Origin: Saccharopolyspora rhizosphaerae
GTDB taxonomy: Bacteria; Actinomycetota; Actinomycetes; Mycobacteriales; Pseudonocardiaceae
Assembly (NCBI RefSeq): GCF_003931915.1
Contig: NZ_RSAA01000010.1
Span: forward strand, 152,753-216,752
Length of the DNA: 64,000 nt
Direction: 5' to 3'
Shown one piece after another: positions 1 through 8,087 of the stretch; the stretch's first letter is position 1, and the number at the start of each line of letters is the position of its first letter. Under the pieces are notes generated by a model that had not been told where the DNA came from, ran no database searches, and saw nothing but the letters and a program-made list of their open reading frames with translations. The position numbers and the translations under genes were made by a program.

Positions 1-2
1 TG

Positions 3-317
3 CTCCCCCTGCCGCCGGGAGGGGATGATCTCGAAATCGGGGCACAATTGCACCCCTCGGCCTGGCACCAGGGGTACGCGACGGAGGCGACGCACGCGCT
101 GGCGCAATGGGCCTTCCGCCAAGACGTCGACGAACTCTACGCGGTCGTCCGACCCGACAACACGCGCGCAGTCTCCGCGGTTCGCCGCAACGGCATGGAA
201 TGGGTCGGAGAAACCAGCAAGTACTTCGGGCAGACCATGCAGCTGTACCGGCTCCGGCCCGCCGACCTCACGCAAGCACAACCAGGTGCACTCCCGCCGG
301 GCTTCGAGGACGAATGA
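3..317 (+). CDS. GNAT N-acetyltransferase, C-terminal part (5' truncated by window start)
   Basis: The frame is open from the first bases of the window, so this is the C-terminal part of a longer gene. It reads HPSAWHQGYATEA, the acetyl-CoA-binding motif A of GNAT enzymes of the RimJ/RimL type, followed by the usual strand with NTRAVSAVRRNGMEWVG near the C-terminus. Such enzymes transfer acetyl from acetyl-CoA to an amine of a protein or small molecule in the cytoplasm. The substrate cannot be told from this fragment. An internal GTG at 48 could mimic a start, but the domain clearly begins upstream. Confidence 0.85.
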   Translation, partial: LPLPPGGDDLEIGAQLHPSAWHQGYATEATHALAQWAFRQDVDELYAVVRPDNTRAVSAVRRNGMEWVGETSKYFGQTMQLYRLRPADLTQAQPGALPPGFEDE

Positions 318-501
318 ACCCGGCGCACACCAGGCCCCAGCAGCCCCTATCGTTTCGCTCCAGCGGCGTAGCATCAAACGTGACCAGTTGAGCACCTTCC
401 CGTTCCAGACGACGTGCCTTTCGCGAAGCACGGTTGCTCCCTGGTCCGCCGACGGCACATCCCTCCTAGCCCAGCTCGCTCCGGGACACCAGGAGCACCA
501 C

Positions 502-954
502 ATGACCCGCACCCCAACGCAGCCCCACGAAGCCTGGCCGGTCCCCGCAGCTCCGCCGCCCTCGATCGCGGAGGAAGCGCGACCGACCCGACTGTGCCTC
601 CAGCTCACTCATCCACGCGCCGACCTCACGGTGCTGACCGCAGCAGGAGACATCGATTCCAGCAACGCCGCCGACCTCGCCGGCATGCTCTGGCCTGCGC
701 TTCTCAGCGAACGTTCGTCGGTTCTACTCGATTTCACCGCCGTGACCTTCCTCGGCGTCGCCGGGCTGGAGCTGCTCTCCGCCGCCAACACCTACGCACC
801 GCATCGAGGCTTGAAGATCGTCCTCCTCGCCGGACAACCGGCGGTGGAACGCGCAGTTCGCGCCGCCAGGCCCGACCCCTGCACCGATGACCCGATCTCG
901 CTGCCGGCACAAGGACGCGGACCGGGGAGTCGCCGGAGCCCCAGGTGCCCATGA
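502..954 (+). CDS. STAS-domain protein (anti-sigma factor antagonist-like)
   Basis: A 150-residue protein. The ATG at 502 is preceded by AGGAG at 491-495. After a proline-rich N-terminus of about 40 residues there is a STAS fold: LTVLTAAGDIDSSNAADLA, then SSVLLDFTAVTFLGVAGLEL and a final helix. The serine that is phosphorylated in SpoIIAA/RsbV-type antagonists would lie in the loop that reads FLGVAGLE here; the usual DSSGL pattern is replaced by LGVAGL, so the phospho-acceptor seems to be missing. It may therefore be a constitutive binder of an anti-sigma kinase, or a sensor STAS. No anti-sigma kinase gene is adjacent. Confidence 0.8.
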   Translation: MTRTPTQPHEAWPVPAAPPPSIAEEARPTRLCLQLTHPRADLTVLTAAGDIDSSNAADLAGMLWPALLSERSSVLLDFTAVTFLGVAGLELLSAANTYAPHRGLKIVLLAGQPAVERAVRAARPDPCTDDPISLPAQGRGPGSRRSPRCP

Positions 955-1094
955 ACCGAGGCGAGAGCAGCGACATCAGTGACGAATCCAGGCGTAAGCT
1001 GGGATGACAGGGGTTCTCGGCAACTTGAGCAGTCCAGCTCGCCGGTCCCTGGGAGTCAGTACCGGTCGATGCCCGACCGGGGAGGAGTTCCGCC

Positions 1095-1610
1095 ATGGGA
1101 CCCGAACGCTCAGGCCCGAGCACTGCTGTCCGCCTCTCGCTCAAGCCCACGCCGTGCAGACGAGGATTCGTCGACGGTGCCTGGTGGCCGCGATCGAACA
1201 ACCCGGCACCGGAGTTCGCTTCGTTGCTGACCGCGCTGGTCACCACTTCTGGACCGATCACCCGGCTCGCTTACAACCTGACCGCGTGGAAAGCGGCTCC
1301 GAGGCGACTCGACCTTGACGGACGCGAGGTGCGTCTCGAAGGTTTCCACGCCATGGACCAGAACACGGTCAGCCTGACCGACCCGCGGGGGAACCGAACG
1401 GTGCTGCTGCTCATCCCCGCAACGATGACCGAACGGCGCGGGAACGCCGTCCTCGCCCGCGCCTCGAGCCCTGACAACACCGCCTCCCCGCACGATCTTC
1501 TCACCGAGGATCCGCGCCCGGCCTCCGCGCCCATCCCGAAGCAGGCCGAGACCTCGCCTGAAGCCCGCTGGGAGACCGACGGCGGGCACCTTCTCATCGA
1601 GCGATCCTGA
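1095..1610 (+). CDS. DUF5994 family protein
   Basis: A 171-residue protein whose ATG lies 7 bases after a strong GGAGGAG (1081-1087). Residues 13-30 give RLSLKP followed by GFVDGAWWPRS, the hallmark of the actinobacterial DUF5994 family; WKAAPRRLDLDGREVRLEGF follows in the middle. No signal peptide or membrane segment is seen. The biochemical role of the family is unknown to me. The last 50 residues are polar and poorly conserved in appearance. Neighbours are unrelated, so context gives no function. Confidence 0.85.
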   Translation: MGPERSGPSTAVRLSLKPTPCRRGFVDGAWWPRSNNPAPEFASLLTALVTTSGPITRLAYNLTAWKAAPRRLDLDGREVRLEGFHAMDQNTVSLTDPRGNRTVLLLIPATMTERRGNAVLARASSPDNTASPHDLLTEDPRPASAPIPKQAETSPEARWETDGGHLLIERS

Positions 1611-1617
1611 GAACACC

Positions 1618-1640
1618 TGGCCCACGCGCTGGGCGGGCCA
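1618..1640 (+). terminator. Weak hairpin after the DUF5994 gene
   Basis: TGGCCC (1618-1623) pairs with GGGCCA (1635-1640) eight bases after the stop codon. The stem is short and no T-run follows, so it is only a possible terminator. Confidence 0.3.
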
Positions 1641-1650
1641 CACGACGCGG

Positions 1651-1788
1651 TCACCACGGCATCACGGCAAAGGCGGTGGCCGAGGCGGCTTCGAATCGCG
1701 CCGCGGGCTCAGCTGGAGCAGCCTCCTGGTGCAGCAGGCGGGTGGCGTGCGCGGTGGGGTCCGTGAGGCCGATCAGCTGGGATCCCAC
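1651..1788 (-). CDS. Possible small protein (45 aa), unknown
   Basis: The minus-strand frame has coding-like third positions (mostly G/C) and reads VGSQLIGLTDPTAHATRLL onward to a clean stop. A GTG at 1788 has GGGA nine bases before it, a weak ribosome site. I do not recognise a family. It could equally be a remnant of a larger gene, since the open frame continues upstream to 1887. It sits directly downstream of the cupin gene on the same strand. Confidence 0.3.
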   Translation of the reverse strand: MGSQLIGLTDPTAHATRLLHQEAAPAEPAARFEAASATAFAVMPW

Positions 1789-1908
1789 GAAGTTGTCCCG
1801 AGCCCGCGCCGGGTGTTCTGCCCGGCCGGACGAGCGCCGGGACAGGAGGGGTTGGTTCGGAGCGCCTGGTGCGCGCTCCGAACCCACACCGCTCGCTCCG
1901 CTGTTCGC

Positions 1909-2394
1909 TCAGGGGGCGAGGGGCGGACCGACGATGTCGATGCCGTGCGCGTCGGCGACCTCGGTCAGGTGCGAGGGGTCGGAGAGGCCAACGCCTCGTC
2001 GAGCGGCGGTGGCCACGAACCGTTCGAACGCAGGCCCGTGGTGCATGGTCAGGTAGCGGGCGGACTCGCTGATGACGACGAACCCGTGGGGGTGACCGGC
2101 GGGCAACACCGCTGCGCTGTCCGCGCCCGCCTCGTGTTCCTGCCCGTCCACGACGATCCGCAGCGCGCCCTCGAGCACCAGGAAGATCTCGCAGTCGTGC
2201 CGGTGGAGGTGCATCGGACTGCCGTGACCACGCGTGGCCTCGGTGTCCAGCACCGCGAAGGTGCCGGCGGTGTCCTGCCCCGACACCCGGACGCGGTACC
2301 GCTGGCCCAGGAAGTGGAGGACCTCTTGGGTGTCTCCCGTGGTGACCGCAGGCGTCACGACGCGGGACGCGGGACTCGGTGGCCTACCGCTCAC
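1909..2394 (-). CDS. Cupin-domain protein
   Basis: From the GTG at 2394 the product has 161 residues; the frame extends to 2481, but the extra N-terminus looks non-coding. The core is a single cupin: GSPMHLHRHDCEIFLVLEG carries the two His and the Glu of metal-binding motif 1, and GHPHGF gives motif 2. It resembles small quercetin-dioxygenase-like cupins that bind Fe, Mn or Zn. An oxygenase, isomerase or sugar-binding role are all possible and the substrate is not predictable. It is transcribed away from the DUF6292-like gene. Confidence 0.75.
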   Translation of the reverse strand: MSGRPPSPASRVVTPAVTTGDTQEVLHFLGQRYRVRVSGQDTAGTFAVLDTEATRGHGSPMHLHRHDCEIFLVLEGALRIVVDGQEHEAGADSAAVLPAGHPHGFVVISESARYLTMHHGPAFERFVATAARRGVGLSDPSHLTEVADAHGIDIVGPPLAP

Positions 2395-2555
2395 GGTCCC
2401 AGTCTGCGCCCGCAGGGCACCAAGCCGCCAGATCGCCGGGCCGCTCCCTGACCAGGCCGTGGTGATCGAGTTTGTGACCACGAGGTGGTGGGAACCCCCA
2501 AAGATGCGTGGGCGCGGTGATCGGCGCCCGTGACGAAGGTTCTTGGAGTGCAGTG

Positions 2556-3014
2556 ATGAGTCCGGACCCGTTGGACGTTCGCGTGCGAGACCGCACCGCC
2601 GGGCGGTTCGGCGTCTTGGATGCGATGGCCCGGTACCTGGACGACGTGCGAGCCGCTGCTCGGGCGATGGAGATCGAGCTGGACACGGCTCGGCTGGACC
2701 CGCAGCGCATGACCCTCGAGATCGCGGTGCAGCGTGCGCCCGAGATCTCCGTGGAGTGGTCGCCCTACCTCGGCTGGAGCTTCAGCGCCGGGGGCGGCCG
2801 CTACTACCGCGTCGGACGTGAGGCCGACGCCGCCTCGATGCTGCCCGACCCCGACGAGGCCGCGGGCTGGCTGGCCGTGCTCGCCACCGGCGACCGCACC
2901 GGGCACGCGGAGCAGCCGATGCCCTTGGACCCCGAGGACGACACCCTCGTCGAGCGCCTGGTCACCCACGGGCAGGGATTGGATCCCCACACCCCGGGCG
3001 TGGAACGTCCCTAG
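2556..3014 (+). CDS. DUF6292-like protein
   Basis: A 152-residue cytoplasmic protein. The ATG at 2556 has GGAG at 2545-2548 and is preferred to the GTG at 2508. The sequence starts with a predicted helix (DAMARYLDDVRAAARAM), then a beta-rich middle with EISVEWSPYLGWSFSAGGG and YYRVGREADAASMLPDP. This pattern matches the DUF6292 proteins found mainly in Pseudonocardiales, of unknown function. It ends 10 bases before the Fpg/Nei gene, so the two are probably co-transcribed. Confidence 0.65.
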   Translation: MSPDPLDVRVRDRTAGRFGVLDAMARYLDDVRAAARAMEIELDTARLDPQRMTLEIAVQRAPEISVEWSPYLGWSFSAGGGRYYRVGREADAASMLPDPDEAAGWLAVLATGDRTGHAEQPMPLDPEDDTLVERLVTHGQGLDPHTPGVERP

Positions 3015-3024
3015 GTGACGCCGC

Positions 3025-3813
3025 ATGCCGGAACTCCCCGACGTCGAAGGATTCCGCCGTGTGGTCGCCGACCACGCCACCGGCTCGGAGGTGCGGTCGG
3101 TGCGGGTGCTCGACCCCGGTGTCGTGCACACCTCCGCCACCGGCTTCACCCGCGCTCTCGAGGGCCGGGTGCTCGGTGAGCCGATCAGGTGGGGCAAGTG
3201 GCTCCGCGTTCCGACGCGCAGCCGGCCCGAGTATCCGCAGCTGCTGGCGCACTTCGGCATGACCGGGGCGTTCGTGTGGACCTCCGGCGAGGATGCCGAC
3301 CACCGGCACGACCGCGTCGTCTTCGAGTTCCGCGACGGCTCGCTGCGCTACCGCGACATGCGCAAGCTCACCGGTCTGTGGTTGGCGACCGAGGAGTCCG
3401 ACGTGGCGGAGCTGCTCGGTGAGCTGGGCCCGGACGCCGCCGGTGTCAGCCGCCGCGACCTCCGCGAGCGGCTGACCCGCACGTCGCGGCGTCTCAAACC
3501 CGCGCTGATGGACCAGACGGCCGTGGCAGGGCTGGGCAACCTGTGCGTGGACGAGATCCTCTGGCGCTCGCGGCTGGCTCCGACGCGGAGCACCGCGGAC
3601 CTGGACTCGGCGCAGTGGGCGAGGCTGCACGCACGACTGAGGTCGGTGCTGCGCAGCTCCTCGCGCGTCGGGCACGTGCCCGACCGGCCGTCCTGGCTGA
3701 CCGGGCACCGGGACGAACGCGACGCCCGGTGCCCGCGGTGCTCCACCGCCCTCAAGCGGAGCAGGATCGGAGGGCGCAGCACGGTCTGGTGCCCCCAGTG
3801 CCAGCCGTGCTGA
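3025..3813 (+). CDS. Formamidopyrimidine-DNA glycosylase (Fpg/Nei family)
   Basis: A 262-residue base-excision-repair enzyme. Removal of the initiator Met exposes the catalytic Pro2, followed by Glu3 (MPELPDVE). GKWL near residue 55 holds the conserved lysine; the helix-two-turn-helix reads ALMDQTAVAGLGNLCVDEIL; the C-terminus is a zinc finger with CPRC and CPQC pairs. The family cuts oxidised purines or pyrimidines from DNA and nicks the AP site. Residues alone do not separate Fpg from Nei-type specificity. The start lies 10 bases after the preceding stop. Confidence 0.92.
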   Translation: MPELPDVEGFRRVVADHATGSEVRSVRVLDPGVVHTSATGFTRALEGRVLGEPIRWGKWLRVPTRSRPEYPQLLAHFGMTGAFVWTSGEDADHRHDRVVFEFRDGSLRYRDMRKLTGLWLATEESDVAELLGELGPDAAGVSRRDLRERLTRTSRRLKPALMDQTAVAGLGNLCVDEILWRSRLAPTRSTADLDSAQWARLHARLRSVLRSSSRVGHVPDRPSWLTGHRDERDARCPRCSTALKRSRIGGRSTVWCPQCQPC

Positions 3814-3835
3814 CCGCGACGCCGCAGCACTCGCG

Positions 3836-4054
3836 CTACCCCTGCGCGCACTCGCGACCAGGTGCCACAGCGCCCAGCAGCCGCCGGCCGGTCGTGCTCG
3901 GCCGCGATGCGTCGATGCCGGAGCCGGTGGCTGTGTGCGCCTCCCTGCCCGGGCGCGTCCAGTGCCGCTGGGCCCACGCCGCCCCGAGAGCGGCGACGAG
4001 CAGAGCCAGACCGGCCTCTCCAGCGAGAACGAGCCACACCACCACGACGTCCAT
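3836..4054 (-). CDS. Small single-pass membrane protein (72 aa)
   Basis: The ATG at 4054 follows a very good GGAGGGA ribosome site. Residues 2-27 form one hydrophobic helix (VVVVWLVLAGEAGLALLVAA and onward), followed by a basic, Ser/Thr-rich cytoplasmic tail. No family is recognised. It is convergent with the glycosylase gene and lies alone. The strong ribosome site and clear hydrophobic segment argue that it is real despite its length. Confidence 0.55.
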   Translation of the reverse strand: MDVVVVWLVLAGEAGLALLVAALGAAWAQRHWTRPGREAHTATGSGIDASRPSTTGRRLLGAVAPGRECAQG

Positions 4055-4385
4055 GAGCGGTCTCCCTCCGAGTCGTTGTCGTCGACCCAGTCGAGAGTGC
4101 CGGGAGCAGCCCTGCGATACGAGTGGCCTGGAAGACACTCTCCGAAAGAATCGGGCCACCCTCCGGCCTGGTGCAACCGAGCAGACCGTCGAGACCCTGC
4201 CTGCGAGCTCCTGCGGCACGGGCGCAGGGCATCGGCGACGGCGTCCTCGTAGCGCGCCAGGAAACGTCACGTACCAGGACAGCGTCGGCGCGCAGGGACC
4301 CGGCCAGGCTGTTCGCCAGCGATGCGCGAACGACGACTCCGACTCCGCGCTCGGCGTCGCCGGAACCGTGGAAGGTTCCCCGCAG
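4055..4385. other. Intergenic stretch without recognised gene
   Basis: Open frames here on both strands lack family features and ribosome sites. It should hold the promoter of the small membrane protein gene and the 3' end of the IclR gene transcript. No clear hairpin is seen. Confidence 0.5.
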
Positions 4386-5159
4386 TCAGGTGGTCGCGGG
4401 AACGCGAGCTCCGATGGTGCGCGCCGCGCGACATACGTCGTTCGGAAGCGCGGAGCCGCGCACGTTGCTGAGCGTGTTCGTAGCTCCGCTGAGGCCAACT
4501 GAACCCAGGGCGCGGCCGGCGTTGTCTGCGATGAGTGCTGCGATCGCGGTCGTGCCACGCTGACGTTCGTCGACGGAGATCGCAAACCCCTCTTCGCGGA
4601 CCTGCTTCAGATCAGCGTGTATGCCCGCGTAATCGAGGGCGGTGCCGTTGGCGAAGGTGACGTGCCGCAAGGCGTCCGCCGTGGTTTCGAGATCAGAGTG
4701 ACCGTCCCCGGCGAGGAACACTTTGCCCGCGGCGCCGGGGTAGAGCGGTAGCCGTTCGCCGATGGGAAGCGAGTACTGGGGACGCTGCCCGCCTTCGACG
4801 CGATCGATGAGAACGCGGTTGTCCTGCACGCGGACGTACAGAGAGGCCGTCAGCCCCGTGGCCGTGGCCATGTCCTCCAGAACGGGCCGGGCGACCAGGC
4901 GCAGCGGACTCGTCGTGGCGAAGGCGTGCGCGGTGGACAGTGCAGCGGGGCCTGCGGTGTAGCCGTTGGCGTGCCTGCTGGCATAGCCGTGCTCTGCGAG
5001 CACGTTGACCAGTCGCTGCGCGGTCGCGACGTGCAGGCCGCTGCGCTGCGCCAGGTCGGTCAGCCGCAACGGCTGCTGCGCTAGCTCCAGGACCTTCAAC
5101 ACCTCGAACGCCCGGTGCACTGATCGCATCGGACTGTTCTTCGCGGTCGTCAATGCCAC
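4386..5159 (-). CDS. IclR-family transcriptional regulator
   Basis: A 257-residue protein. Residues 10-70 form the winged helix (SVHRAFEVLKVLELAQQ, then LTDLAQRSGLHVATAQRLVN), and the rest is the IclR effector domain with LPLYPGAAGKVFLA and a C-terminal ISVDERQRGTTAIAALI. IclR proteins typically bind a small organic acid and control adjacent catabolic genes. It is divergent from the dehydrogenase-aldolase fusion gene, and the shared 142-base intergenic region carries repeats that are good operator candidates. It is therefore the likely local regulator of that gene and the transporter behind it. Confidence 0.93.
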   Translation of the reverse strand: MALTTAKNSPMRSVHRAFEVLKVLELAQQPLRLTDLAQRSGLHVATAQRLVNVLAEHGYASRHANGYTAGPAALSTAHAFATTSPLRLVARPVLEDMATATGLTASLYVRVQDNRVLIDRVEGGQRPQYSLPIGERLPLYPGAAGKVFLAGDGHSDLETTADALRHVTFANGTALDYAGIHADLKQVREEGFAISVDERQRGTTAIAALIADNAGRALGSVGLSGATNTLSNVRGSALPNDVCRAARTIGARVPATT

Positions 5160-5189
5160 CTCCCCGTGGAAGAGATCTCAACTTATCAC

Positions 5190-5212
5190 TGCATGAAAAA
5201 CGCTCTCATGCA
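5190..5212. promoter_or_regulatory. Inverted repeat TGCATGA-N9-TCATGCA, candidate IclR operator
   Basis: Perfect 7-base arms at 5190-5196 and 5206-5212, 31 bases upstream of the IclR start and immediately before a -35-like TTGACG for the divergent gene. Position and symmetry suit autoregulation plus control of the neighbour. Assignment to the IclR protein is inferred. Confidence 0.5.
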
Positions 5213-5214
5213 TC

Positions 5215-5285
5215 TTGACGAGCTTCCTCGGAGCTCGCATAGTTCCTCTCTATCATAAGCTGCTCATCTTTATCATAGACTGATA
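5215..5285 (+). promoter_or_regulatory. Candidate promoter and TATCATA repeats before the fusion gene
   Basis: TTGACG (5215-5220) and CATAGT (5238-5243) are spaced by 17 bases and face the plus-strand gene. Just downstream, TATCATA occurs at 5251-5257 and 5271-5277, exactly 20 bases apart (two helical turns), and the second copy also forms TATCA-N5-TGATA (5271-5285). Such sites between the start of transcription and the gene suit a repressor. A GGGAG ribosome site follows. Confidence 0.45.
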
Positions 5286-5301
5286 GGGAGTCCGGGTTTA
5301 G

Positions 5302-6657
5302 ATGAAGATCGCTGTTCTGGGCATGGGCGAGGCCGGAAGCACTTACGCCGCAGGTTTCGCCGCCATAGGCGCCACAGTCGTCGGATTCGATCCGGCGGAC
5401 CCACCGACGCCGCACGGCGTGACCTCGGCCCCGACCACCACCGACGCGGTGCGAGGAGCCCACCTGGTCATCAGCCTGGTGACCGCGGCGCACGCGGTGG
5501 ACGTTGCGGCCGAGGTAGCGCCGGAGCTCGCTGACACCGCGGTGTACGCCGACCTCAACGCGGCGTCGCCGCAACGCAAGGCTGAGGTAGCCGCAGCCCT
5601 GGGCGAAGCCGCAACACGCTGCGCCGATGTGGCCATCATCGGTTCGGTGCCCCGGTTCGGCGCGCGCACCGCACTGGTCGTCTCGGGTCCGGCGGCCGAG
5701 GAGGTGGCCGAGCAGTTCCGCGCCCTGGGAGCCGAAGTGGATGCCATCGGCGGAACCCCGGGGGACGCCTCGCGCCGCAAGATCCTGCGGACGGTGTTCA
5801 TGAAAGGGCTCGGCGCGGTGATCACCGAGGCCGTGGACGCGGGGAAGGCGAGCGGAGAGATCGAATGGGTTCGCGCCCAGATCGCCGCCGAACTCGTCGG
5901 TGGTGACGTCGCGCTCGACCGGCTCAATCAAGGCACCCGCAAGCACGCGCTACGTCGCGCGCACGAGTCCGAAGCCGCGGCCGACCTGCTGGCTTCCCTC
6001 GGCGTCACACCGTTGGTCACCACAGGGGCGGCCAACCGGCACCGGGCGCTGTCCCGGGAAGAACCGCACGACCTGGAGGCCCTGCTCGACGCCTACTCCC
6101 GGATTCCCACGGCCGCGATCGGTGACGCGCGGGATCGACTCGGTGTCGTCGCTCCGCAGGTGCGCGCGATGTGGCCGGGTGCCCACATCGCGGGCCGCGC
6201 CCTGACCGTGCTGTGCCGGCCAGGGGACAACAAGGGCGTTCACGCGGCCCTGAACGCTGCCGGGCCGGGAGATGTCCTGGTCGTCGACGGTGGTGGAGAG
6301 CCAGCACGAGCACTGATCGGCGAGCTCATCGCTCACCGGGCGATCAACCGGGGCGTCCGCGGCATGATCATCGACGGAGCCGTCCGCGACGTGCACGCCC
6401 TGCAGGAGGCCAGGTTCCCCGTGTGGGCCGTGGGCTCCTCCCCAGCGGGTCCCTACAAGAACGGCCCTCACCGCGTCGGCGACGACATCGCCGTCGGTGG
6501 CGTGGTCGTGCACCGCGGTGACATCGTCGTGGCCGACGCCGACGGCGTCATCGTCGTACCGCTGGCCGACGCGGAACGAACCCTCGTCGGAGCGCATGCT
6601 GTCCTCGACGACGAAACCTCCCGCTACGAGCGAATTCTCAGCGAACGCGCTGGTTGA
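5302..6657 (+). CDS. Fusion: NAD(P)-dependent oxidoreductase (6PGDH/DUF1932 type) + RraA-family aldolase
   Basis: A 451-residue protein with two enzymes in one chain. Residues 1-160 are a Rossmann domain (MKIAVLGMGEAGSTYAAG) of the beta-hydroxyacid dehydrogenase group, and 160-250 match the DUF1932 helical C-terminus (RRKILRTVFMKGLGAVITEA). Residues 265-445 are an RraA-like domain: IGDARDRLG, GDVLVVDGGGEPARALIG, then IIDGAVRD with the Arg-Asp pair used by HMG/CHA aldolases, and VVADADGVIVVP. The aldolase half would cleave a 4-hydroxy-2-oxoacid or decarboxylate oxaloacetate. The fusion suggests sequential steps on one substrate. A TRAP-type permease gene starts 61 bases later. Confidence 0.85.
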   Translation: MKIAVLGMGEAGSTYAAGFAAIGATVVGFDPADPPTPHGVTSAPTTTDAVRGAHLVISLVTAAHAVDVAAEVAPELADTAVYADLNAASPQRKAEVAAALGEAATRCADVAIIGSVPRFGARTALVVSGPAAEEVAEQFRALGAEVDAIGGTPGDASRRKILRTVFMKGLGAVITEAVDAGKASGEIEWVRAQIAAELVGGDVALDRLNQGTRKHALRRAHESEAAADLLASLGVTPLVTTGAANRHRALSREEPHDLEALLDAYSRIPTAAIGDARDRLGVVAPQVRAMWPGAHIAGRALTVLCRPGDNKGVHAALNAAGPGDVLVVDGGGEPARALIGELIAHRAINRGVRGMIIDGAVRDVHALQEARFPVWAVGSSPAGPYKNGPHRVGDDIAVGGVVVHRGDIVVADADGVIVVPLADAERTLVGAHAVLDDETSRYERILSERAG

Positions 6658-6718
6658 CGCGCGGTTCCCAGCCCTACCCCTTCCCACTCCCTGCTCCAGC
6701 GCCGAAGAGGGAACCGCT

Positions 6719-8062
6719 ATGCCCACCGGCCTCATCGCGCTCAGCGCGTTCATCGCCGTCATCATCCTCTGGAACGTCGTCCTCAAGCGGAACATGGGCG
6801 AGGCAATGCTCCTCGGGCTCCTCGCCACCGCGTCCTTCGCTGGTCTAGAAGCCCCGGAAGCCCTGCTCAGCGGATTGCTCGGAGCGCTCGACGAGGAAGT
6901 CCTCTACGCCGCCATGGCATTCGTGTTCATGGCCTACGTCGTCGACCGCACGGGTTTGATCCAGAAACTGCTCGAGATCCTCAACTCACTGGTCGGACGC
7001 GTCCGCGGTGGTCCCGTTCTGGTGGACACCGCAGGGTCGGCCCTCATGGGAGCCCTGTCCGGATCGAACTCCGGGAACACCGCCGCCACCGGGGCTTTCA
7101 CCGGCCCCTGGATGATCCGCACAGGGTGGTCCCCAGAACGCAGCGCCACGTTCCTGGCCGGCAACGGTGGACTCGGCGCGGCGCTGCCGCCGAGCGCCTC
7201 CATGGTCATCATGATCGGCTTCGCGGGCTCGATGGTCACCACCGGACAGATCTACCTCGCCCTGCTGTGCGCGGGGATCTACCAGGTCGTGTGGCGTCTG
7301 CTGCTCGTGGCCTACTTCGTCCGTCGCGACCGGATCCAGCGGACGCCAGACGAAGACCTCCGACCCTTCCACCAAGCGTTCCGCGAAGGAGGCACGGCGC
7401 TGATCATCGTGCTCGGCGCGCTCATCCCGATCGGCATCACGGTCGGCCCCGTCGCCGACTTCCTCATGACCCGCAGCCCACTGGGCGAATCCCTCGAGGA
7501 CATCGAGATCTTGACCTGGATCCCCATCCTGGTCACCGGCCTGGCCCTGCTGATCGGTCGCCGGACTCTCCCACGCGGCGCCCGCGCCTGGAGCACCTGG
7601 CTCGCCGACGCGATGCCGCGCTTCACCAGCATCGGTGCGCTGTTGTTCTTCGCTGTCGCCGCCAGCGAGATCCTCGGCGAGCTCGACCTCGCCGAGGACA
7701 TCGACGCCATCCTCGCCGACCTGAACCTCAACATGTACGTGACGGCTGTCCTGGTGGGCGTCCTCATCACCATCGTCGCTGGGCCGCTGTCGTCGACCGC
7801 CACCCTCACCGCGGTTGGTCACGTCTCCTTGCTCGCCCTCGTCTCCGTGGGCGTCGACCCTGTTCTGGCCGTCACGGCGATCCTGGTGTTCGCCTCAACC
7901 GAAGGTGCCTCGCCGCCGGCCTCGGGGTCGATCTTCGTCGCAGCCGGCATCACCGGCGCCAGGCCCGAGAGGACGTTCCTCCCCCTCGTCGTCTACTACA
8001 TGGTCCCGATCACGCTCATCGGCTGCCTGATCGCCTGGGGCACGCTCCCCGTCCTCCGCTGA
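6719..8062 (+). CDS. TRAP transporter large permease (DctM-like)
   Basis: A 447-residue polytopic membrane protein; the ATG at 6719 is chosen because the upstream extension to 6497 overlaps the fusion gene. About eleven to twelve hydrophobic helices are visible. The two signature stretches, ALSGSNSGNTAATGAFTGPW and GNGGLGAALPPSASMVI, match the DctM large subunit of tripartite ATP-independent transporters. These import carboxylates or sugar acids using sodium gradients. The periplasmic DctP binding protein and the four-helix DctQ are not in the neighbourhood. The gene is probably co-transcribed with the fusion enzyme. Confidence 0.85.
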   Translation: MPTGLIALSAFIAVIILWNVVLKRNMGEAMLLGLLATASFAGLEAPEALLSGLLGALDEEVLYAAMAFVFMAYVVDRTGLIQKLLEILNSLVGRVRGGPVLVDTAGSALMGALSGSNSGNTAATGAFTGPWMIRTGWSPERSATFLAGNGGLGAALPPSASMVIMIGFAGSMVTTGQIYLALLCAGIYQVVWRLLLVAYFVRRDRIQRTPDEDLRPFHQAFREGGTALIIVLGALIPIGITVGPVADFLMTRSPLGESLEDIEILTWIPILVTGLALLIGRRTLPRGARAWSTWLADAMPRFTSIGALLFFAVAASEILGELDLAEDIDAILADLNLNMYVTAVLVGVLITIVAGPLSSTATLTAVGHVSLLALVSVGVDPVLAVTAILVFASTEGASPPASGSIFVAAGITGARPERTFLPLVVYYMVPITLIGCLIAWGTLPVLR

Positions 8063-8087
8063 CACCTCCCACGTGAAGGGACGCACC

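Noticed and set aside
25..501. Upstream open part of the frame containing the STAS protein
   Set aside because: It overlaps the GNAT gene and lacks family features; the ribosome site at 491-495 supports a start at 502.
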